Shown here one piece after another: positions 51,932 to 60,195 of a stretch of 64,000 bases of DNA. The stretch spans positions 62,001-126,000 of the forward strand of contig DAVZXP010000001.1 in the NCBI GenBank assembly GCA_052298855.1, in the 5' to 3' direction. This DNA is from Fimenecus sp052298855. Lineage in GTDB: Bacteria; Bacillota; Clostridia; Oscillospirales; Acutalibacteraceae. Each line of letters opens with the position of its first letter. The stretch's first letter is position 1. Position numbers and translations under genes: made by a program. A model generated the notes under the pieces. The model did not search any database, had not been told where the DNA came from, and saw nothing but the letters and a program-made list of their open reading frames with translations.

Positions 51932-53004
51932 CAATTTTCCTCTGCCTTTAATTTTTCTGCCGTATCGGCTGTGATAAGAGCGTCGATTATCTCATCAAGG
52001 TCGCCGTTCATTATCTGCTCGATTTTATAAAGAGTAAGCCCTATTCTGTGGTCAGACACCCTGCCCTGCGGGAAGTTGTAGGTTCTTATTCTCTCGCTTC
52101 TGTCGCCCGTGCCGACCTGTGCCTTTCTTGCGCCTGCGATTTCAGCGTCATGCTTTGCCTGCTCGATTTCAAGCAGTCTCGAACGAAGCACCTTCAACGC
52201 CTTATCCTTATTTTTATATTGGCTTCGCTCGTCCTGACACTCAACAACCATTCCCGTAGGAAGATGCGTTACACGAATAGCCGACGAGGTCTTGTTTACC
52301 TTCTGACCGCCTGCACCCGACGAACGGAAAACGTCAATCTGCAAATCCGCAGGGTCAAGCTCAACGTCTACATCCTCAGCTTCGGGCAAAACGGCAACCG
52401 TAGCGGTTGAGGTCTGAATTCTGCCCTGACTTTCCGTTTCGGGAACACGCTGAACACGGTGCACTCCGCTTTCGAACTTAAAGCGTGAATATGCGCCCTC
52501 GCCCTCTACGCTGAAAACAATTTCCTTGTATCCGCCGAGTTCCGTGGGATTTTCCGACAAAATCTCCACCTTAAAGCCCTTTGACTGTGCATACATAGAG
52601 TACATTCTGAAAAGTTCGCCCGCAAAAAGAGCCGCTTCTTCTCCGCCTGCGCCGCCTCTTATTTCGACAATAACATTTCGCTCGTCATTGGGGTCTTTCG
52701 GCAAGAGTAAAACCTTAAGTTCCTCCGAGCAACGCTCAACATCAATTTTAGCCTGTTCAAACTCCTCTTGAACCAGCTCTCTGAAATCTTTATCAAGTCC
52801 GCCTGCGTCAAGCAACTCCTTTGACTCCGTAAGCGTGCTTTCATATTGTTTATATTCTCTGAATTTTTCAACGACAGGCGTTAAATTCTTCTGCTCCTTC
52901 ATCAGCTTTGCATATTCCTGCTGATCGCTTATTATATCGGGCGAACACAACATCTCGTTGATTTTTTCGTATCTTTCTTCTATTCCGTTTAACTTATCGG
53001 TCAT
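51931..53004 (-). CDS. prfA: Peptide chain release factor 1
   Basis: Recognises UAA and UAG and triggers peptide release. 357 residues from the ATG at 53004 (MTDKLNGIEERYEKINEML), with GAGGAAA 8 bp upstream. The GGQ loop is in SSGAGGQKVNKTSSAIR, the stop-codon motif in the PxT region (HRVQRVPETESQGRIQTS), and the end has TYNFPQGRVSDHRIGLTLY. All expected elements are present. It overlaps the DUF951 gene slightly. Confidence 0.97.
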   Translation of the reverse strand: MTDKLNGIEERYEKINEMLCSPDIISDQQEYAKLMKEQKNLTPVVEKFREYKQYESTLTESKELLDAGGLDKDFRELVQEEFEQAKIDVERCSEELKVLLLPKDPNDERNVIVEIRGGAGGEEAALFAGELFRMYSMYAQSKGFKVEILSENPTELGGYKEIVFSVEGEGAYSRFKFESGVHRVQRVPETESQGRIQTSTATVAVLPEAEDVDVELDPADLQIDVFRSSGAGGQKVNKTSSAIRVTHLPTGMVVECQDERSQYKNKDKALKVLRSRLLEIEQAKHDAEIAGARKAQVGTGDRSERIRTYNFPQGRVSDHRIGLTLYKIEQIMNGDLDEIIDALITADTAEKLKAEEN

Positions 53005-53191
53005 TTGGACTTTCCTCACGAATTATTTTCTTAATATTTTTTTCAATCTTTATACGGGGCACCATTACTTCCCGTCCGCACTTCTTACAACGCAGTCTGA
53101 AATCAATTCCCGAACGCAAAACCTCAAACCTGTTTTCGCCGCAGGGATGCGCCTTTTTCATCACAAGCTCGTCGCCCACACGCACGTCCAT
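52994..53191 (-). CDS. DUF951 family zinc-ribbon-like protein
   Basis: 65 residues: MDVRVGDELVMKKAHPCGEN then FEVLRSGIDFRLRCKKCGREVMVPR and a basic Lys/Ile-rich end. The KKAHPCG and CKKCGR pairs are the DUF951 (PF06107) signature, giving three or four possible metal ligands. Widely conserved in Firmicutes near prfA or ychF; function unknown, perhaps RNA-linked. Its end overlaps the prfA start by 11 bp. Confidence 0.92.
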   Translation of the reverse strand: MDVRVGDELVMKKAHPCGENRFEVLRSGIDFRLRCKKCGREVMVPRIKIEKNIKKIIREESPNDR

Positions 53192-53336
53192 AATATACCT
53201 CCCGAATGATTTTTATATATTGTACCACAATATCCGAAAAAATTAAATACTGCAATTCTCATTTCACTTCCTCGGGCATATAAATTTATGAGTAAATTGC
53301 AAAAATATCAGAAATCTGAAAGGCACGGTAATCATT

Positions 53337-54257
53337 ATGGAAAAATATTTACCCGAGGGAGCCGTTTTCAATTCAAGGGAGACGGAAAAAATATTTGCAA
53401 GTGAAGGCTTGCTCAAGGAGGCGTGTGAAAAACGGATTTATCTCGAAGCGAGGGCTCTTATGTGCGACAACGCCCACAATCTTCATTTCAAATTAGGCAA
53501 TATAAATGGCTTTATGCCGCACGATGAATGCGCCGAGGGCGTAAAGGATGCGAGTGTAAAGGATATTGCGATTATTTCGAGAGTCAACAAACCTACGGGT
53601 TTTTATATTACAGAAATTGACCTGTCGGGTGAAGCCCCCGTTGCGATTTTAAGCAGAACCGAATCACAGGCAGACTGCCGAAAAAATTACATCTCAACAC
53701 TTCGCACGGGAGATATTATAGACGCAAAAATCACACATATAGAACCGTTCGGGGCATTTTGCGACATCGGACGAGGCATAACCGCACTTTTGCCGATTAA
53801 CTCTGTTTCTGTTTCAAGAATACCTAACCCGCACTCAAGATTTTTTATCGGTCAAAACATAAAAGCGGTTATAAGATGTATTGACGAAAACGGCAGAATA
53901 ACTCTTTCACACAGAGAATTGCTCGGTACTTGGGAGGAAAACGCAAATGCTTTCCATTCGGGAGAAACGGTCACGGGAATTGTCCGTTCCGTAGAGCCTT
54001 ACGGCGTGTTTGTAGAACTTTCTCCAAACCTTGCGGGGCTTGCGGAATACGCAGAAGGCGTCGAGGTCGGACAGAGTGCAAGCGTGTTTATCAAAAGCAT
54101 AAATCCCGAAAAAATGAAAATCAAGCTGATAATCGTCGGAACGGACAGCTTTGCCTGTGAAAACCGAAATTACAAATATTTTATTGATTCGGGTCATATT
54201 GATTTTTGGCGCTATTCGCCGTGTAATTGCACAAAAATCGTTGAAACATTATTTTAA
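53337..54257 (+). CDS. Protein with two S1 RNA-binding domains
   Basis: 306 residues. An N-terminal half without a known domain is followed by two S1 domains: one around residues 125-195 (GDIIDAKITHIEPFGAFCDI, ENGRITLSHREL) and one around 210-265 (GETVTGIVRSVEPYGVFVEL, GLAEYAEGVEVGQSASVFIK). It resembles the short ribosomal-S1-like proteins of Clostridia and may bind mRNA. The ribosome site is weak (AAAGG about 13 bp from the ATG), so the start is only fairly sure. No operon partner on this strand. Confidence 0.8.
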   Translation: MEKYLPEGAVFNSRETEKIFASEGLLKEACEKRIYLEARALMCDNAHNLHFKLGNINGFMPHDECAEGVKDASVKDIAIISRVNKPTGFYITEIDLSGEAPVAILSRTESQADCRKNYISTLRTGDIIDAKITHIEPFGAFCDIGRGITALLPINSVSVSRIPNPHSRFFIGQNIKAVIRCIDENGRITLSHRELLGTWEENANAFHSGETVTGIVRSVEPYGVFVELSPNLAGLAEYAEGVEVGQSASVFIKSINPEKMKIKLIIVGTDSFACENRNYKYFIDSGHIDFWRYSPCNCTKIVETLF

Positions 54258-54271
54258 TTTTATATAAATTA

Positions 54272-54300
54272 TTGCACTTGCCGTTTTGTTGTGCTACAAT
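54272..54300 (+). promoter_or_regulatory. Promoter of the esterase/dockerin gene
   Basis: TTGCAC (54272-54277), 17 bp, TGC-extended TACAAT (54295-54300), 34 bp ahead of the start codon. Confidence 0.8.
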
Positions 54301-54334
54301 AATTTTGTATTTCAATATACGAGGAGGAAGTATA

Positions 54335-56002
54335 ATGTCAAAGAAAATCTTAAAAAAATCTTTTAGTGTTATTTTATCCTTAGTTCTGATATTCAGCTGC
54401 GTCGCACCGTCTTTTGCGGCAAACAGGGTGTGTAACTGCGGCAAAAATCCCATGCTTGTAATCTCGGGTTTTTCACAGTATCTGCTTGTTGACACCAAAA
54501 CGGGCAAGAGCGTTTGGGCACCCGAGGCGGAAACAATTACAAAGGCTGTCGAAAAGGCTCTCCCTCCCCTTACAACTCTTCTTACTTCAAAGAGAACGAG
54601 GGCGGATTTCGACAAATTCTGCGATGAGTTTATCCCGATTGTAAACGAGGTGCTTGATCCCATCTCCTGCTCTCCCGACGGAACACCTAAACACAGGAAC
54701 GTCGAGATTATCGAGCAGTTTAAGGAGCCCGTTTCAAACTACGATTATGCCTATGTCAAGGAGATTTTCAACAACGATATCGTTGACGTTGCCTGTGAGG
54801 CAGTCGGCAAGGATCACGTTTGGGTGTACGGACTTGACTGGCGTGTCGATCCGCTTATTCTTGCGGATGAAATTCACGAATATGTAGAAAATATCAAAAA
54901 GACCTCAGGTCACGATAAAATTTCAATTTCAGGTATCAGTATGGGCGGCATTATTATGTCCGCTTACCTTGCAAAATACGGATATGACGATTTAAGCAAT
55001 ATAACAATGCTTTCGTCAGCTTACACGGGACTTGAAATGGTCGGCAAGCTCTTTATGGGTGACGTGTCAATCGACGCTCAGGGGCTTTACAATATACTCA
55101 GCGACGTTTTGGGAACAGATAAGGTAAGCACCGTTCTCTCTTCAACAGGCATTGTCGAAAAAATCATTCCTATACTCGGTGACTTGTTCAAATACAATAA
55201 GGATCGAATTTACGAGGATTGCTTAATCCCTGCCTTCGGATACACCACGGGCTTTTGGGCGTTCGTCCCCGAGTCCTGCTACAATTCCGCAAGGACATAT
55301 ATGTTCATGAGAATGAGCGACGGTACGGTACAGCAGAAAAAGACTCTCAAAAACAGAATTGACGATTATCACTACAACGTTCAATCAAAAATCGCTTCAA
55401 TTCTCAAGTCGGCACAGGCTGACGGCATCTGCGTTTCGGTGGTTTCGCACTACAATTTGCAAAACGCTCCCGTTACCTCAGCGGCAAGCCTTATGGGAGA
55501 TCAGGTAATCGAAACTATACACACAAGCGGCTTTGCAACCGTTGCCGAATATGGAAAAACGCTTGACATTGCTAAGAAAGCACCGCACGTTTCGTTTGAT
55601 AGGGTTATCGATGCACGCACGGCTTATCTGCCGGATAACACGTGGTTTATCAAAAATATGAAGCACGTTGAATACAGCAACAAGGATGCTAACGACAACG
55701 GCGAATTTTTCAAGTGGATACTTACAGCCACTCCCGACACAAACATTTATTCCAACGCAAAGTATCCTCAGTTTATGAACTATGACAGGAACGCTCACAT
55801 GCTTTCACCGCTTTCGGGTGCTGACGGCGACGTCAATGCAGACGGCAGGATTTCGCTCTTTGATGCAAAGCTTGTTCTCAGATCTGTTGCGGAAATGTCA
55901 ACACTTGACGAACAGCAGGCGTGGGCAGCCGATATGAACTGTGACGGCACTGTTTCGATAGCGGACGCCAAGAGCGTTTTAGTATACATTGCGGCAAACT
56001 AA
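54335..56002 (+). CDS. Secreted alpha/beta-hydrolase with C-terminal dockerin
   Basis: 555 residues from the ATG at 54335 (GAGGAGGAAG site); signal peptide SKKILKKSFSVILSLVLIFS ending in APSFAA. The alpha/beta-hydrolase core has NPMLVISGFSQYLL (oxyanion strand), WVYGLDWRVDPLILADEIHE, and the nucleophile Ser in KISISGISMGGIIM. The last 60 residues are a dockerin: DGDVNADGRISLFDAKLVL and DMNCDGTVSIADAKSVL, two EF-like calcium loops. Likely a lipase- or esterase-like enzyme held on a cohesin-bearing surface structure. Substrate not evident. Ends in a strong terminator. Confidence 0.87.
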   Translation: MSKKILKKSFSVILSLVLIFSCVAPSFAANRVCNCGKNPMLVISGFSQYLLVDTKTGKSVWAPEAETITKAVEKALPPLTTLLTSKRTRADFDKFCDEFIPIVNEVLDPISCSPDGTPKHRNVEIIEQFKEPVSNYDYAYVKEIFNNDIVDVACEAVGKDHVWVYGLDWRVDPLILADEIHEYVENIKKTSGHDKISISGISMGGIIMSAYLAKYGYDDLSNITMLSSAYTGLEMVGKLFMGDVSIDAQGLYNILSDVLGTDKVSTVLSSTGIVEKIIPILGDLFKYNKDRIYEDCLIPAFGYTTGFWAFVPESCYNSARTYMFMRMSDGTVQQKKTLKNRIDDYHYNVQSKIASILKSAQADGICVSVVSHYNLQNAPVTSAASLMGDQVIETIHTSGFATVAEYGKTLDIAKKAPHVSFDRVIDARTAYLPDNTWFIKNMKHVEYSNKDANDNGEFFKWILTATPDTNIYSNAKYPQFMNYDRNAHMLSPLSGADGDVNADGRISLFDAKLVLRSVAEMSTLDEQQAWAADMNCDGTVSIADAKSVLVYIAAN

Positions 56003-56025
56003 ATCAAAAGTTTACACATAAATTT

Positions 56026-56058
56026 ATCCCACTATGTTTTGCATAGTGGGATTTTTAT
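56026..56058 (+). terminator. Terminator after the esterase/dockerin gene
   Basis: Perfect 11-bp stem ATCCCACTATG / CATAGTGGGAT with a TTTTG loop and a T5 tail. Confidence 0.92.
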
Positions 56059-56124
56059 ATTTGTATTAAGAAGATTATAGGCGGTGTTTACATAGATATT
56101 CCACTTCAAAAGGGGGGTGGAAAA

Positions 56125-56199
56125 ATGGCAATAAAAAAAGTGCTTAGCCACATACTAAGCACGATAAAAAGAATTACCATAACAATATCGTTTAAGTAA
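56125..56199 (+). CDS. 24-residue cationic amphipathic peptide, candidate type I toxin
   Basis: A tiny ORF preceded by a very strong ribosome site (AGGGGGGTGG, 56111-56120). The peptide starts MAIKKVLSHILSTIKR and continues with ITITISFK: alternating hydrophobic and basic residues, net charge about +5, no acidic residues. The arms TTCCAC (56099-56104) and GTGGAA (56117-56122) can pair around the ribosome site, as in toxin mRNAs held in an inactive fold. The whole ORF is covered by the antisense RNA at 56133-56238 except its first codons. No clear plus-strand promoter was found. Could be a chance ORF; the combination is what makes it credible. Confidence 0.5.
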   Translation: MAIKKVLSHILSTIKRITITISFK

Positions 56200-56238
56200 T
56201 TCAAACAGAGTTACAATGAATAGGTACCTATTCACTGC
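56133..56238 (-). ncRNA. Antisense RNA, candidate antitoxin, about 106 nt
   Basis: A minus-strand promoter (56245-56273) and an intrinsic terminator define a short transcript: start near 56238, end in the T7 run at 56139-56133. The terminator stem is GTGCTTAG / CTAAGCAC (56140-56162). It is complementary to most of the 24-codon plus-strand ORF. The RNA's 5' end carries the perfect palindrome TGAATAGGTACCTATTCA (56217-56234), which could form a hairpin or a kissing loop. No convincing protein frame lies within it. Confidence 0.6.
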
Positions 56239-56250
56239 ATATTCATTGTA
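56212..56250. repeat. Nested inverted repeats at the antisense promoter
   Basis: TACAATGAATA (56212-56222) pairs with TATTCATTGTA (56240-56250), an 11-bp perfect inverted repeat whose right arm contains the minus-strand -10 box; the 18-bp palindrome at 56217-56234 overlaps its left arm. A candidate operator. Confidence 0.5.
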
Positions 56251-56273
56251 GCACACATTATTTATTTTGTAAA
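56245..56273 (-). promoter_or_regulatory. Near-consensus promoter of the antisense RNA
   Basis: TTTACA (56268-56273), exactly 17 bp, TGC-extended TACAAT (56245-56250). The same architecture drives the sortase cassette at 60835-60863. Confidence 0.82.
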
Positions 56274-56319
56274 TAGGCAATTAAATTCACATTCACAGCT
56301 GAAAACAATATAAAAATAT

Positions 56320-56960
56320 TCGCACAGCCGTAGGGACAGCCCTTGCGGCTGTCCGCAAATCCGCAAAAGTTGGTAGCGACAGCGAGCCGTCGTGAGGGCG
56401 TTTACAACCGAACAGGCGAGCCGAGCGTGATTTTTGCGGAAGAGGAGGAGTTGCATAGCGAGTGAGAAACAGCCAAAGGCTGTTGCAAACGATACGGTGC
56501 AAACGACGACGTGGTAGGGCGGTGGCTTGCCGTGTCGGGCAGACTAACAAACACATATGAACTATTGGTTATTATCAAATAAAATTGAACATCATATCGT
56601 AGGGGCGAACTGTGTTCGCCCGTTTTTAAATTGCTATGAATTGACGGGCGACCGCAGGTCGCCCCTACGGGTTGTGGATGGATTTTAATGGCATTTTAAC
56701 CATGAATCATAATAAATCAACCACAATCTAACGGCGGCAGCAAGCCACCGCCCTACCGTGTTGGATATATTTTTCAATTCGTGCGAAGTGCCAACTTTTG
56801 CGATTTGCGCACAGCCGCACTTTCAGGCTCCCTCTGACGAGGGAGCTGTTGAGCGTAGCGAAACTGAGGGAGAGAAAGCAATAAATATCAAACTTTCGTT
56901 ATCTCTCCTTCCGTCACGCCTACGGCGTGCCACCTTCCTCGTCAGAGGAAGGCTTTATTC
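56320..56960. repeat. Dispersed intergenic repeats (REP/MITE-like)
   Basis: Three blocks. 56328-56345 holds a GACAGCC/GGCTGTC hairpin. 56580-56765 is a reverse-oriented relative of the 31.3-31.9 kb unit (GAACATCATATCGTAGGGGC, GGGCGACC/GGTCGCCC, CAATCTAACGGC). 56828-56957 is framed by two hairpins, GCTCCCTC-tgac-GAGGGAGC and CCTTCCTC-gtca-GAGGAAGG, a pattern common between genes in gut Clostridia. No transposase. Confidence 0.7.
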
Positions 56961-57026
56961 TCATATAATCGTTAATTTGATAGCAGCCGATAACAACCGT
57001 ATATTAACCTACAAAATTTCAAACGC

Positions 57027-58526
57027 TTATCTCTTAAACAAATAATTTATATATCTGTAATAATCGTCGTCAACCATACCGATTGTTTCCTCGGTTGTTC
57101 TGAACTGCCAATTTCCGAACGCCCTGCCCGGCACATTCATTCTCGCATCCGAGCCGAAGCCGCACAGGTCTTGGAACGAAATAATTGCAATGAGCGACGG
57201 GCTTCTCCATACCGTTTCAATTATCGCACGGCAGGACGGACTGTAATATCCGCCGTCGCCCCAATTATCGCCCTTGAAATTGCAATAATCGAGGGCAAAT
57301 TTTCTCTGCTCGGGCGTTGCCTCCCAAAGCCACGCCAACAAGGTCGTGTTATCGTGCGTTCCTACGTAAGCAATCGAATTTTTCGGGTAATTATGCGGTA
57401 AATGCGTGCTGTCGCAATTCGGATCAAAGCCAAATTGTATTACTCTCATTCCCGGAAATTTAGTATCGTCAAGCAGTCTTATTACATCCTCGCCGAACGT
57501 TCCGAGGTCCTCCGCTATAATCGGCGGCTCACCTATCTCCTGCTTAATTTTGTCAAAAAGCTTCATTCCGGGGCCGTCAACCCACTCGCCTGTTTTGGCT
57601 GTTTCAGACTCCGCAGGCACTGCCCAATAAGAAGCAAATGCTCTGAAATGGTCAATTCTAACCGTGTCAAATAGCTTGAACGAGGCTTTGAGCCTGTCAA
57701 TCCACCACTTGAAGCCGTCCTTTTCCATTTTGCTCCAATTATAAAGCGGATTGCCCCAAAGCTGACCGTTTTCCGAGAAATAATCGGGCGGAACTCCCGC
57801 TACTCTTTTCTTTGAAAAATCATTTTCATCAATTTCAAAAAGCTGCCTGTTGCTCCAAACATCCGCACTGTCCATTGAAACGTATATCGGCATATCGCCC
57901 AAAATTTTTACGCCCCGATCATTTGCGTAAAACTTAATTTCTTTCCATTGCGAAAAAGCGATATACTGAACAAATGCATAAAAATCCGCTTCGGTTTTAA
58001 GCTTGTCGGCATTTTTCAAGCAGTTTTCATATCGTGCGAAGTCCTCGCCCCATTCATACCACGGCTTATTGTCAAATTTTTCTTTTGCCGCCATAAAAAG
58101 CGAATAGCTTTTGCACCATTCATTTTCATCTGCGAATTTTTCCGCCTTTGCTTTTATCGCTTCGCCTGCATTTGAATATGCCTTTCTCAAAAGCTCAAGC
58201 CTTGCGGAATATGCAAACTCGTAATCGGCTGTATACGGAGAGCCGTAATAAACAGAACGTTCAATATCCTCTGCGGACACCAAGCCGTCCTTTACAAGCT
58301 CATCGGGCGAAACAAACATATGAGAAATCGCAAAAGCCGCATCCGAGGTGTACGGAGAGCCGTGAAAATCGGGCGGATTTAACGGCAAAACCTGCCAATA
58401 CGAAAATCCCATTCCCTTTATTTTATCTATAAACCGCTTCGTTTCATCACCCATAACTCCCACTCCGTACCTTGACGGTATGGACGTCAGGTGCATAAGC
58501 ACTCCCGAAGCTCTTGTGTTAAGCAT
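57027..58526 (-). CDS. malQ: 4-alpha-glucanotransferase
   Basis: GH77 enzyme that moves alpha-1,4-glucan segments between maltodextrins, 499 residues, the usual length of the bacterial short form. Motifs: MHLTSIPSRYGVGVMGDE, GSPYTSDAAFAI, GDMPIYVSMDSADVWSN, the nucleophile Asp in TVRIDHFRAFASYW, the acid/base Glu in PIIAEDLGTFGED, and VGTHDNTTLLAW. No signal peptide, so cytoplasmic, acting in maltodextrin or glycogen turnover. It stands alone; no other glycogen or maltose genes are in view. Confidence 0.96.
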   Translation of the reverse strand: MLNTRASGVLMHLTSIPSRYGVGVMGDETKRFIDKIKGMGFSYWQVLPLNPPDFHGSPYTSDAAFAISHMFVSPDELVKDGLVSAEDIERSVYYGSPYTADYEFAYSARLELLRKAYSNAGEAIKAKAEKFADENEWCKSYSLFMAAKEKFDNKPWYEWGEDFARYENCLKNADKLKTEADFYAFVQYIAFSQWKEIKFYANDRGVKILGDMPIYVSMDSADVWSNRQLFEIDENDFSKKRVAGVPPDYFSENGQLWGNPLYNWSKMEKDGFKWWIDRLKASFKLFDTVRIDHFRAFASYWAVPAESETAKTGEWVDGPGMKLFDKIKQEIGEPPIIAEDLGTFGEDVIRLLDDTKFPGMRVIQFGFDPNCDSTHLPHNYPKNSIAYVGTHDNTTLLAWLWEATPEQRKFALDYCNFKGDNWGDGGYYSPSCRAIIETVWRSPSLIAIISFQDLCGFGSDARMNVPGRAFGNWQFRTTEETIGMVDDDYYRYINYLFKR

Positions 58527-58583
58527 ATACTCACCTCAAAACAAATATCCTAACTATGATACATTATATCACGCTAAAGTGCA

Positions 58584-58625
58584 AGAAAAAATACGGCTCC
58601 CGAACGAAACGAACAGAAGCCGTAT
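58584..58625 (-). terminator. Terminator of the sortase cassette
   Basis: Minus-strand stem ATACGGCT / AGCCGTAT followed by T6. It lies 11 bp after the last cassette gene. Confidence 0.88.
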
Positions 58626-58636
58626 ATTTAACATGA

Positions 58637-59491
58637 TTATTTATTTGCCTTATTTCTGACATACGCTATGCAACCTGTCAAAACGCCCATAATCAACGCC
58701 GCTACAAGCATTGCCACAAACGAATAGTTTATAAAGCTTGAAGCAAAGCTGAAAAGAGAGGCGTTTGCAACGTTTATTTTACTGCCAATTCGCATAATAA
58801 GTGCCGCAATCGGTGCAACGGCAAGCATCAACGCACTTCCCGAGCAGGCATAGATATAGAATCTTGTGTAATTTCTGACCTTTGCAAACGAAAGCCTGAT
58901 AACCACCGTTGCAAAAATCGCCAATACGGCAAGTGCTATCATTGCGCCGTTCAGAACGGGCATATATCTTTTGAGGATATTGGAAGCGGACATAAAATAC
59001 GAAGTGTTGAACATTCCGACATATTTTACATAAAGGTCGCCCATTTCCTCACACATAACCTTGAGATTTTCACGAAGCGAGTCGTTTATCTCAAAGCCCT
59101 TTGTATCGGCATAAGCAATCAGCTTTTCTTGAATTTTGTCCTCAATCTCCGAGGTATCAATTTCGCCCTCGGCATCGTGCTTATAGAAAAATTCAAGGCT
59201 TGTCTGTGTATCCTTTACAATTCTTTTAGGTGTTATAACCTCTTCGAATATGTCATCAAAGAAGCTTTCGTCAACATTACAGGCACTTCCGTATGATCCG
59301 AACTGCTCCTTGAGCTCCTGCTGCATATGTGTCGAATAGTCCGATGTCTGCGCTATCATTTTTGCATAGCCTGCGTTCAAAACCGTAAAACGAAGCGTTA
59401 CAAGCATAAACAAAAGAGTCAATGAAATGCTGAGAATAAACGAGACAAGTCCGCAAACAAAAGAACGGATTTTTTTGGTTTTAGTTGTCAT
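58637..59491 (-). CDS. Four-helix membrane protein of the sortase cassette
   Basis: 284 residues: one N-terminal helix (GLVSFILSISLTLLFMLVTL), an extracytoplasmic acidic region of about 140 residues (EQFGSYGSACNVDESFFDDI), then three helices near residues 165-190, 205-230 and 245-270. No family recognised. It is 11 bp after the sortase gene and before the cassette terminator, so it is very likely co-expressed with sortase and substrate. It may help anchor or process the substrate, but nothing in the sequence proves this. Confidence 0.72.
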   Translation of the reverse strand: MTTKTKKIRSFVCGLVSFILSISLTLLFMLVTLRFTVLNAGYAKMIAQTSDYSTHMQQELKEQFGSYGSACNVDESFFDDIFEEVITPKRIVKDTQTSLEFFYKHDAEGEIDTSEIEDKIQEKLIAYADTKGFEINDSLRENLKVMCEEMGDLYVKYVGMFNTSYFMSASNILKRYMPVLNGAMIALAVLAIFATVVIRLSFAKVRNYTRFYIYACSGSALMLAVAPIAALIMRIGSKINVANASLFSFASSFINYSFVAMLVAALIMGVLTGCIAYVRNKANK

Positions 59492-59502
59492 ATTCCGCCC
59501 TC

Positions 59503-60195
59503 CTATTCGTACAAATTAACCTGCGGACCCGATACAAATTCGCAAAATACGAAATATCTGTACGGAGTTGAGGCAAGCGTATCAATCGGATAGCAGGTGT
59601 AAAGAATTAAAGTTTCCTTATCCCCGTTAAGCTCGGCTTCATACTTCGCACGCTCACTTTCCTTTATAACCTCAGAGCGATAAACTTTGTAAACATAAGA
59701 ACCGTAATTGGTTTCAAGATGCACTAAAGTTCCCTCCTTGGCATTGGGCAAGGTGTGGAAATACGTGTTGTTGTGCGCCGCTATCATAACGCCTCTTCCG
59801 CAGCCGGGAATATGACTGTAAAGAGATAAACAAGCACCTTTTTTCAAAAGAGCCGTATCGTCTCCGTAAATCAAGTCACAATTTATTTCAGTTCCCTCGA
59901 CGGAAATCTTACCGAAAATGCTTCCGTAATTAGGAAATTCAAAGTCGTCGTAATTCAAAAGACCGCTGTGAACACCGGTTGAACCATTGAAAATGCTGCT
60001 CGTCCCTGATTCGTCAATGGTATTGAAATTAGTGTTTGAAAACGCTAATTTATAAGCCGAAAGCAGGGGGTCAATAATCGGGGTAAGACAAGCGAAGAAC
60101 AGCATATATCCGCATATTAAAAAAACTATCGGAAGAATTATAAAATACTTCCGATAGCCTTTCTTACTCCGATTTTTATCGGAATTAGTCTTCAT
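59503..60195 (-). CDS. Sortase, class D-like
   Basis: 230 residues. Membrane anchor FIILPIVFLICGYMLFFACL, then the catalytic core: His in GRGVMIAAHNNTYF, Cys in LILYTCYPIDTL, Arg in TPYRYFVFCEF. The L-x-TCYP motif and spacing fit class D or a related housekeeping-like sortase of spore formers. It cuts a C-terminal sorting signal and joins the protein to the cell wall. Its start overlaps the substrate gene by 11 bp, implying coupled translation and a dedicated pairing. Confidence 0.9.
   Translation of the reverse strand: MKTNSDKNRSKKGYRKYFIILPIVFLICGYMLFFACLTPIIDPLLSAYKLAFSNTNFNTIDESGTSSIFNGSTGVHSGLLNYDDFEFPNYGSIFGKISVEGTEINCDLIYGDDTALLKKGACLSLYSHIPGCGRGVMIAAHNNTYFHTLPNAKEGTLVHLETNYGSYVYKVYRSEVIKESERAKYEAELNGDKETLILYTCYPIDTLASTPYRYFVFCEFVSGPQVNLYE

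Larger units (their letters stand above)
56003..57026. other. Intergenic region with terminators, a small-peptide locus and dispersed repeats
   Basis: About 1 kb between the esterase and malQ. From left to right: a plus-strand terminator (56026-56058), a 24-codon ORF overlapped by an antisense RNA (56099-56273), then repeat-derived sequence (56320-56960). The last 60 bases before the malQ stop are AT-rich. No larger gene is visible. Confidence 0.7.

Noticed and set aside
56133..56240. A 26-codon minus-strand frame inside the antisense RNA (GTG start)
   Set aside because: Weak start without a ribosome site, and its stop is in the terminator stem; more probably non-coding.
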